From Desulfobacca sp. (lineage in GTDB: Bacteria > Desulfobacterota > Desulfobaccia > Desulfobaccales > Desulfobaccaceae): a stretch of 64,000 nucleotides of DNA. The stretch's first letter is position 1. Each line of letters starts with the position of its first letter. The position numbers and the translations under genes were made by a program. The notes under the pieces were generated by a model, which did no database searches, had not been told where the DNA came from, and saw only the letters and a list, made by a program, of their open reading frames with translations. Below, in pieces: positions 58,301 to 64,000 of this stretch. The stretch spans positions 62,001-126,000 of the forward strand of contig DYEV01000034.1 of NCBI GenBank assembly GCA_020725545.1. Direction: 5' to 3'.

Positions 58301-58418
58301 CGGCGGCCCCGATAAGAACCAGAACTACGCCGTGAACCAATTGTCACCGGCGGTAGGCGATGCCAACACCATGATCCCGGAATACAAGGTATTCCTGGTC
58401 AATCTGGAAAAGGCCTAA
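55362..58418 (+). CDS. fdhA: Formate dehydrogenase catalytic subunit, selenocysteine-containing
   Basis: One 1018-residue protein read through TGA at 55926-55928 as selenocysteine (residue 189): the codons around it give HQARL-U-HSSTVASLGPTFGRG, the exact place of Sec in FdnG/FdhA enzymes. It has a Tat signal (SITRRSFLKG), a 4Fe-4S site (CPYCGVGC...CSKG), the bis-MGD molybdenum or tungsten domains, and a C-terminal molydopterin-binding barrel. It oxidises formate or reduces CO2 in the periplasm. GGGAGAG precedes the ATG. Ordinary gene callers would split it at 55928 and 55941. fdhB, an nrfD-like gene and fdhE follow. Confidence 0.97.
55941..55960 (+). promoter_or_regulatory. Candidate bacterial SECIS element
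   Basis: GTGGCC (55941-55946) pairs with GGCC-CAC (55953-55960, one bulge) around a TCGTTGG loop, starting 12 bases after the UGA. Distance and size fit a SelB-binding SECIS hairpin within the coding region. Confidence 0.55.
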
Positions 58419-58430
58419 GGGGGCGCAATC

Positions 58431-59252
58431 ATGAGCAAAGGTATGTTGATCGACACCACCCGCTGCATCGGCTGCCGGGCCTGCCAGACCGCCTGCAAGA
58501 GCTGGAACAACCTCCCCGGAGTCAAGACCACCTTCAGCGACACCTGGTCCAATCCCCGGTATTTGAGCAGCGCCGATTTTACCCGTATCATCTTTCGGGA
58601 AGACCTCCACGCCGACGGCACGGTCGGTTGGCATTTCATTAAGCGCCAGTGCATGCACTGCAACGATCCGGCCTGTGTCTCCGCCTGTCCGGTGGCAGCC
58701 TTACAGAAGCTGGCAAACGGGCCCGTGGTCTACGACGACAGCCGCTGTATCGGCTGCCGCTACTGCATGATGGCCTGCCCCTTCCAGATCCCTAAATTCC
58801 AGTGGGACAGCGCCGTGCCCTTCATCCGCAAGTGTACTTTCTGTGCCGACCGCCAAGCGGTGGGCTTGGAGCCGGCCTGTGCCACCACCTGCCCGACGAG
58901 CGCCCTGCTGTTCGGCGACCGGCAGGAACTCATTGCCGCAGCCTGGCGGCGGATCCACCAGAACCCCGGCCGCTATCATCCCGAGGTGTATGGCGAAAAG
59001 ATTGCCGGTGGCACGGCCAAACTCTACCTGACGGCCCAGTCGTTCGAGGCCCTGGGCCTCAACCACCAGGGCTTCCGCACTGACCTAGGGGAGACCCCCC
59101 AAGGGGTTTACGGCCGGGAATGGATGGGCAAAGTGCCTTTCGTGGCCCTGGCCGTGGGCGGTCTGACCCTGGGCTTGTATGCCATCAACCGGCGCCGGGC
59201 CGAACTAGCCGCGGCCGAGGCTGCAGCCAAGCACGAAGGGAAGGAGGTCTAA
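58431..59252 (+). CDS. fdhB: Formate dehydrogenase iron-sulfur subunit
   Basis: A 273-residue electron-transfer subunit with four ferredoxin-type 4Fe-4S motifs: CIGCRACQTAC, CMHCNDPACVSACP, CIGCRYCMMACP and CTFCADRQ...CATTCP. A C-terminal transmembrane helix (VPFVALAVGGLTLGLYA, about residues 237-253) anchors it in the membrane, as in FdnH/FdoH. It carries electrons from FdhA to the membrane subunit encoded next. Starts 12 bases after fdhA. Confidence 0.95.
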   Translation: MSKGMLIDTTRCIGCRACQTACKSWNNLPGVKTTFSDTWSNPRYLSSADFTRIIFREDLHADGTVGWHFIKRQCMHCNDPACVSACPVAALQKLANGPVVYDDSRCIGCRYCMMACPFQIPKFQWDSAVPFIRKCTFCADRQAVGLEPACATTCPTSALLFGDRQELIAAAWRRIHQNPGRYHPEVYGEKIAGGTAKLYLTAQSFEALGLNHQGFRTDLGETPQGVYGREWMGKVPFVALAVGGLTLGLYAINRRRAELAAAEAAAKHEGKEV

Positions 59253-59255
59253 GCC

Positions 59256-60419
59256 ATGGCAGAGAAAGTGGAAAAATGGTATCCCGGCGAACCCCGTGGC
59301 AAAATCAGCTATGGCCGCATGATCCTTTATTCCTTGACCACCTTGGGGATTCTCTCGGGGTTGATCCGCCTCTTTTTCGGCCTGGGATCACCCATAACCA
59401 ACCTGAGCGATGCCTATCCCTGGGGCTTGTGGATCAGTTTTGACGTGCTCGCCGGCGTGGCCCTGGCCGGCGGCGGCTTTACCATGGCCGCGACCATCTA
59501 CGTCTTTAATCTGAAGAAATTCGAGCCGCTGCTGCGGCCGGCCAAAATTTCCGCCTTTTTAGGCTACCTGATGTTCATCTTCGGCCTCTTCTTTGATCTG
59601 GGCCTGCCCTGGCGCATCTGGCATCCCCTGATCTATTGGAATACCCATTCGGTGCTCTTTGAAGTGGCCTGGTGCGTCATGCTCTATACCACGGTACTGG
59701 GCATTGATGTGCTCATCATGGCCCTGGAGCGCTTCCAAATCGAAGGTCCCGTCCGCTTTTTGCGCAGTATCTACGTCATCTTCATCGTGGCCGGGATTAT
59801 CCTGTCAACGTTGCATCAATCTTCTTTGGGCGCCCTCTACTTGTTGCTCCCCGAAAAGATGTCGGAACTCTGGGCCACCAATGCCATAGGCATCCTGTTC
59901 TTTGCCAGTGCCGTCATCGGCGGTTTGAGCGTCGTGACCATTGAGAGTCTGGTGAGTGCCCGGGTCTATGGCCGCCAACCGGAAATGCACATCCTTCCCG
60001 ACTTAGCCAAGGGGCTGGCCGTGGCCCTCTTGGTCTATTTTGCCATGAAGGTCACCGACCTCTATGCTCGGCGAGTCGCCTTCTTCGCCCTGGACTGGCA
60101 GCATCTACTCTTCTATATTGAAATCTTCGGCACCGTGGCCCTGCCCGCCCTGCTCCTGACCTTCCGGGAGATCCGAGAGAGCCCCATGGGTCTGCTCTGG
60201 TGCGCCGGCCTAGCCGCCTTTGGCGTCGCCCTGAACCGCTTTAATGTCAGCCTGACCTCCTATGGCGGCTACCGAGAGTTCAGTTATTTCCCCTCTCTCA
60301 TTGAGATTTTCCTGACCGTCGGCCTGGTGGCCGGCGGCATCCTCCTCTTTGATTTCCTCACGAAAAACCTGCCGGTCTACCACGAAGAACTTATTGGCCA
60401 TGGCGAACCTTCAAGTTGA
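59256..60419 (+). CDS. NrfD/HybB-type membrane subunit of formate dehydrogenase
   Basis: A 387-residue integral membrane protein with about ten helices, of the NrfD/PsrC/HybB family: NLSDAYPWGLWISFDVLAGVALAGG, FDLGLPWRIWHPLIYWN and HQSSLGALYLLLPEK are typical. It should pass electrons between FdhB and the quinone pool. It replaces the cytochrome b subunit (FdnI) of the E. coli enzyme; there are no conserved heme ligands. It starts three bases after fdhB and overlaps fdhE by 20 bases. Confidence 0.9.
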   Translation: MAEKVEKWYPGEPRGKISYGRMILYSLTTLGILSGLIRLFFGLGSPITNLSDAYPWGLWISFDVLAGVALAGGGFTMAATIYVFNLKKFEPLLRPAKISAFLGYLMFIFGLFFDLGLPWRIWHPLIYWNTHSVLFEVAWCVMLYTTVLGIDVLIMALERFQIEGPVRFLRSIYVIFIVAGIILSTLHQSSLGALYLLLPEKMSELWATNAIGILFFASAVIGGLSVVTIESLVSARVYGRQPEMHILPDLAKGLAVALLVYFAMKVTDLYARRVAFFALDWQHLLFYIEIFGTVALPALLLTFREIRESPMGLLWCAGLAAFGVALNRFNVSLTSYGGYREFSYFPSLIEIFLTVGLVAGGILLFDFLTKNLPVYHEELIGHGEPSS

Positions 60420-61215
60420 GCAGATTGAGGCCGCCCTTACCGCCTATACCGCCGCCGCCCCCCGTCGGGCCCGACTCCTGGAACTGGCGGGAGCGGTGCT
60501 GGCGGCGTTGGAGGCCACCACTGCCACCCTGCCGGAAGCACCGCAGGTGGATCTGCAGGCAACCGCCGCCCGTCTGACCGCCGGCCAGCTCCTCCTGCCT
60601 GAGCCGCCCGTGCCACTAGCTCGGTTTCAGGCGCTCTTAGTCCGATTATTTGGGATTTTTGAGAAATTTGACCTGCTGCCGCCCTTGCCCGCGGCCCTCC
60701 AGCAGCAGCTTTTGGACCTGCCGCCCCACGACTGGCTGCAGGAAAACGGACCGCTGGCGCAACTGGCTGAATCCTCCCATATACCTTTGGGCTTGTTGCT
60801 TTTCATCGGCCAACAGGCCCTCAGCCCCTTTTATCAACAAGCCGCGGCCCCCTATGCCAGCCTGTGGCCGAAAAGACACTGGCAGCAGCCCTTCTGCCCA
60901 GGTTGCGGCCGGCCGCCCACCATGGCCCTCATCGCCCCGGAAACCGGCCAGCGCCGCCTGCATTGCTGCCTCTGCGCCATCACCTGGCCAGCGTTTTCCC
61001 GGCAGGCCTGCGTTTTTTGTGGTCGCGAAGCCACCCAGACCCGTTACTATTTCCTGGAGGACGACCCGGCCCGGCGGGCCGACCTCTGCCAGGCCTGCGG
61101 CCGCTACCTGCGGACCATTGTCTTGGCCAAACTCCCCCACCCCCCGCACCTCCCCCTGGAAGAGTTTGTCCTGGTGGACCTGGACACCCTCATGGTCCAG
61201 CGGGATAAATCTTAG
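60400..61215 (+). CDS. fdhE: Formate dehydrogenase accessory protein FdhE
   Basis: A 271-residue FdhE-like assembly protein. I choose ATG 60400 (MANLQVEQIEAAL), which overlaps the end of the nrfD-like gene. The C-terminal part has rubredoxin-like CxxC pairs: CPGCG, CCLC, CVFCG and CQACG, as required for metal binding in the family. FdhE assists maturation of Tat-exported formate dehydrogenases, consistent with the Tat signal of FdhA. Last gene of the fdh operon. Confidence 0.9.
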   Translation: MANLQVEQIEAALTAYTAAAPRRARLLELAGAVLAALEATTATLPEAPQVDLQATAARLTAGQLLLPEPPVPLARFQALLVRLFGIFEKFDLLPPLPAALQQQLLDLPPHDWLQENGPLAQLAESSHIPLGLLLFIGQQALSPFYQQAAAPYASLWPKRHWQQPFCPGCGRPPTMALIAPETGQRRLHCCLCAITWPAFSRQACVFCGREATQTRYYFLEDDPARRADLCQACGRYLRTIVLAKLPHPPHLPLEEFVLVDLDTLMVQRDKS

Positions 61216-61430
61216 TAGGCCATCAGTCTTCTTGCCGGGCGCCTGATAGCGACCCCAACCTTGTGCCCGGACTGACACCACCCCACCACCCGTGACACTT
61301 CGCTTATTCAGCCCCCCATCCCGACCGGCGCCGAGAAATTGCCGGGCTGGCGGCCAGATTGCCTGACGATCTTCATTGACAGGAACAATTCCCTTTTATA
61401 TTATGAAAAAAACTTTAAAGGAGCTTGCAG

Positions 61431-61811
61431 ATGCACCCCAAATTTCGGTTCGGTGTCTTGCTGGTCAGCTTGTTCTGTTGCAGTCTGGCACTACCCCCAG
61501 TGAGTTGGGGACAGCCCTTCATGTTAGACGGCACGCATTGGCAGGACATCTCCTACGATGCCAAGGTGACCTACATCAAGGGTATCGGCAACATGGCTGA
61601 TTTTGAGGTCCAGGCCGACGGCCCCAAAAAAGGCCAGGGCTACTGCATCGCTTATATGCTGGTGCAGGAGTTTAAAGACTGCTCCATTGATTCGGTAGTT
61701 AAGGAAATTGATAAATTTTACCAAGAAAATCCAAAAGAATTAAAAAAACCAGTCTTGGAAGTCATGATTCGGCGGGCTTCCCAGCTCTGCCCTCCCGAAA
61801 AAACCAAGTAA
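61431..61811 (+). CDS. Small exported protein of unknown function
   Basis: A 126-residue protein from ATG 61431, preceded by AAAGGAG. Signal peptide MHPKFRFGVLLVSLFCCSLA...SWG. The mature part (about 98 residues) has GYCIAYMLVQEFKDC and a final CPPEK, i.e. three Cys that could form a disulfide or bind metal. No recognised family; a distant similarity to Rap1a-type immunity proteins was considered but is not supported. 20 bases before the next gene. Confidence 0.75.
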   Translation: MHPKFRFGVLLVSLFCCSLALPPVSWGQPFMLDGTHWQDISYDAKVTYIKGIGNMADFEVQADGPKKGQGYCIAYMLVQEFKDCSIDSVVKEIDKFYQENPKELKKPVLEVMIRRASQLCPPEKTK

Positions 61812-61831
61812 GCAGGCAGCGAGGTTATGAC

Positions 61832-62065
61832 ATGCGAAAACTCATGGTAGTTACAGTGCTAGTGTGTTTCCTGGCGATGGGCTGTTCAGGTATGTCCTAT
61901 ACAGCCCAACGCACCCTGAGCGGTGGGGCCATCGGCGCGGCCAGTGGTGCCACTATCGGCGCCATTGCCGGCAATGCCGGCATGGGCGCGGCCATAGGGG
62001 GTGGCGCCGGTCTCGTGGGCGGCTACCTCTATGACCAATACAAAAAATCTCGGGGCGAACCGTAA
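61832..62065 (+). CDS. Small glycine-zipper lipoprotein
   Basis: A 77-residue lipoprotein. Lipobox FLAMGC (Cys18) is followed by a Gly/Ala-rich zipper (GGAIGAASGATIGAIAGNAG) and a second G-rich helix GAAIGGGAGLVGGYLYD, the pattern of glycine-zipper outer membrane lipoproteins. It is cotranscribed with the upstream exported protein and closed by a strong terminator. Confidence 0.85.
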   Translation: MRKLMVVTVLVCFLAMGCSGMSYTAQRTLSGGAIGAASGATIGAIAGNAGMGAAIGGGAGLVGGYLYDQYKKSRGEP

Positions 62066-62095
62066 AGTTAACTTCTGACCGATTCGCAATCTCGA

Positions 62096-62141
62096 GGCGA
62101 CGGGAGTGAAGGCAGCCACAGCACTCCCGTCGCCTTTTTTT
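62096..62141 (+). terminator. Strong terminator after the lipoprotein gene
   Basis: A perfect 13-bp stem (GGCGACGGGAGTG 62096-62108, CACTCCCGTCGCC 62122-62134) followed by seven T residues. Confidence 0.95.
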
Positions 62142-62665
62142 CCGGGCCGACGCTTGGTCGGCTCCCTTACCCCCGCCATTGGCACATTTTCTCGCTCTCG
62201 GTCCGGCTCGCCAAGGTTGCCAACAGACTGTCTTCAGTTCCAAAAAATAATTGCCGAAAAGTATACAGAAACGATGATTGCAGAATTTTGCTGCCTGGGG
62301 CTATAAATTTTCTACAGACTGCAAAAAAGTTATAGACATTAATGTAATTATTGAATAGTATGCCTTCTTATCTTCTGTATTATATTTTATCAACCTAAGG
62401 TTAACGTGCCCCAGGGTCAAAAGGTTCCCTCATGGTTGTTCCTTTTGCGGCCAGCGCCGCCGTGACGCGCCCAAAAGCCTGGAAAAGGCAGCCTTTCGCT
62501 GGAATCTCGCCACTGCCATGCTCTGGGCTCCAAGAACTCCATTCTGAATATCTCGCCGGTACAATAGTATGACAAGGACTCGGATCAACCCTAACCTGGC
62601 AGCAAGCCGCCGCCAACCTTGTCCAGGCATGGTTGGCGGCCTCGCCCTCGTCCTTTTTTGTATGA
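62142..62665. other. Region upstream of a glycosyltransferase; possible broken N-terminal coding
   Basis: 62310-62400 is A/T-rich and may be a promoter. Between 62420 and 62665 short plus-strand frames give pieces such as RWNLATAMLWAP and GGLALVLFCMMLAP, which would suit the N-terminal membrane part of the glycosyltransferase that follows, but no single open frame links them. Several frameshifts would be needed. Confidence 0.4.
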
Positions 62666-64000
62666 TGTTGGCACCGATTTATTACCACCTGCGGTGAGCC
62701 GCTCGAGATAGTCGGTAAAACTCTGCGAGCGGCTGCAGCCATCGCCTATGAACCCAAGACCCTGTATCTCCTGGACGACAAGGGTAACCCGGCCCTGGCG
62801 GCCTTGGCAGCGCAGCTGGGATTTCGCTACTTGGCCCGGGAAACCCATGAAGATGCCAAGGCCGGTAATCTGAATTATGGCCTGCAACACTCCCACGGTG
62901 ATCTGATCCTGACCTTGGATGCCGATCAGGTGCCGTCCCCGGTGATCCTGCAACGGTTGGTGGGCTATTTCCAGATTCCCAAGATAGCCTTTGTGCAGAG
63001 CAAACAGAATTTTCTGGTTCCCAAAGGAGACCCGTTCGGCAATACCGACAAGATTTTTTACAACGTCATGCAGTTGGGGAAGGATTCTGATAACGCCGCT
63101 TTTTCCTGCGGCTCCGGGGTCATCTATCGGCGGGCGGCCCTGGCTGAAATCGGCGGCTTCAGCACCTGGAACCTGGTGGAGGACGTCCATACCTCCTTGC
63201 TGCTCCACCAACGGGGCTGGAAATCGGTCTATTACAATTATTCGCTGACCATTGGCACAGCCCCGGCCGATATTTGGGGGGTATACCGGCAGCGGCGGCA
63301 ATGGGCCGTTGACTCCTTGCGCCTACTCTTCTGGGACAGTCCATTTTTTCGTAAGGGCTTGAGCTTTAAACAGAAAATGCAATACTTCAACCTCGGTTTT
63401 GTCTATCTGGTGTCGGCCTTTGTCATGCCCATCTTTTTTCTGGTCCCCGTCTGGACCATCTTTTCCAATACCTTTGTCCTTGTGACCCCCGTCAGTGATT
63501 ATGTTTTCCACAGGTTGCCAGCCTTTCTCTGTATGTCCATAGCCTATGGCATTCTTAACTACCCCACCCCTTATCTCCAGGCCTATCAGATGTGGACGGG
63601 CTTATTCCCGGTGTTTATCGTTTCCACTTTCCAGGCCCTGCGCTACCGGCGGCGCAAACCGCCCTACCGGGTGACGGTTAAAGAACACAACCAACGTCCG
63701 CCTCGTCCGGCGCTCATGGCGATTCTGCCGCAATTACTTTTTATTCTCGGCAATATTGTGGCCATCATTTACGGCTTTTTCTTCCGCCGGGATTTCGCCG
63801 AATTTTTGCTGCTCAACTACGCCTGGAGTATCTGGGCCATCTGGACCCTCTCTGGCATCTGTGTGGCCGCCCTCAGTCCGGTGAAATGGCCAGAGGCCGA
63901 AGCCGAACCCGATCGGTTTACACCCATGGATATCATCAACAATACCCTGGGACTCATTCTCTTTATCTGTATTGCTGCCCTGGGCGCCATTTTGGTGCTC
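62666..64000 (+). CDS. Cellulose-synthase-like family 2 glycosyltransferase, partial, 5' end disrupted
   Basis: An open frame of 445 codons to the window end. It starts RFITTCGEPLEIVGKTLRAA, continues with the DDK and DADQ metal sites (YLLDDKGN, LTLDADQVPS), VEDVHTSL and the acceptor motif QRRQW (QRRQWAVDSLRLL), then five or more membrane helices. These are the features of processive GT2 enzymes such as cellulose or related glycan synthases. No start codon or N-terminal helices are in frame: a TGA at 62663-62665 precedes it, and the adjoining frame reads YDVGTD, suggesting a one-base loss. It could be a pseudogene or contain a sequencing error. Confidence 0.85.

Noticed and set aside
55941-58418. 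A separate formate dehydrogenase gene starting after the TGA
   Set aside because: The sequence before the TGA supplies the Tat signal and iron-sulfur domain and the TGA sits at the known Sec site, so both pieces are one gene.

Overview
The window looks like a chromosomal segment of an anaerobic, Gram-negative Desulfobacterota (former Deltaproteobacteria), possibly a Desulfobacca-like sulfate reducer or relative. Reasons: a split ATP synthase with the Fo genes atpI-atpB-atpE followed by rex; a selenocysteine formate dehydrogenase with an NrfD-type membrane subunit; an NtrC-type sigma-54 regulator; an LpxL-type lipid A acyltransferase; PEP-CTERM proteins; and an archaeal-type fructose-1,6-bisphosphate aldolase/phosphatase. 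The genus is an inference; no 16S rRNA gene is present.

Layout. 1-9.5 kb: end of a sensor kinase, Fo ATP synthase genes and rex (+), then uvrA, an orphan 2-oxoacid dehydrogenase E2, an unknown winged-helix-like protein and an NtrC-type regulator (-). 9.7-12.4 kb: a decayed genomic island at the 3' end of ssrA (tmRNA), flanked by two copies of the tmRNA 3' end plus terminator, carrying VapBC relics and a VPLPA-CTERM protein. 12.7-23.7 kb: housekeeping and envelope genes on the minus strand (recN, U32 peptidase, thioesterase, lipid A acyltransferase, two overlapping GT4 glycosyltransferases, rsmA, DUF2062, ubiX, a PNPOx-like protein). 23.9-29.4 kb: a tight minus-strand run with a PTPS-like pterin enzyme carrying Glu at the catalytic Cys position, a GT4 glycosyltransferase, a methyltransferase, a thioredoxin-fold/HEAT protein, an unknown 137-residue protein and an FeS-type photolyase. 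30-38.8 kb: YprB-like exonuclease, proS, rsh, rpmB, DUF599, hpt, a beta-hydroxyacid dehydrogenase and a small HTH protein. 39-46.3 kb: relics of a tRNA-Leu 3' end and an integrase, tRNA-Asp, tRNA-Val, then the tig-clpP-clpX-lon proteostasis operon and tRNA-Leu. 46.8-53 kb: FBP aldolase/phosphatase, then a three-gene putative RiPP locus. 53-62 kb: an alkaline phosphatase with a PEP-CTERM-like tail, the formate dehydrogenase operon fdhA(Sec)-fdhB-nrfD-fdhE, and two small exported proteins. 62.6-64 kb: a cellulose-synthase-like glycosyltransferase with a damaged 5' end, running off the window.

The most novel candidate is the locus at 48.2-53.0 kb: a B12/radical-SAM RiPP C-methyltransferase-like enzyme, a 342-residue Pro/Tyr/Phe-rich repeat protein with Cys-rich N-terminus as candidate multi-core substrate, and a subtilase without signal peptide whose own tail is Pro/Tyr-rich. 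It follows an AT-rich leader with a good promoter and perfect palindromes. A second candidate is the pterin-glycosyltransferase-methyltransferase run that leads into the photolyase gene. Redox control of the Fo operon by Rex is suggested by Rex-like boxes upstream of both the operon and rex.
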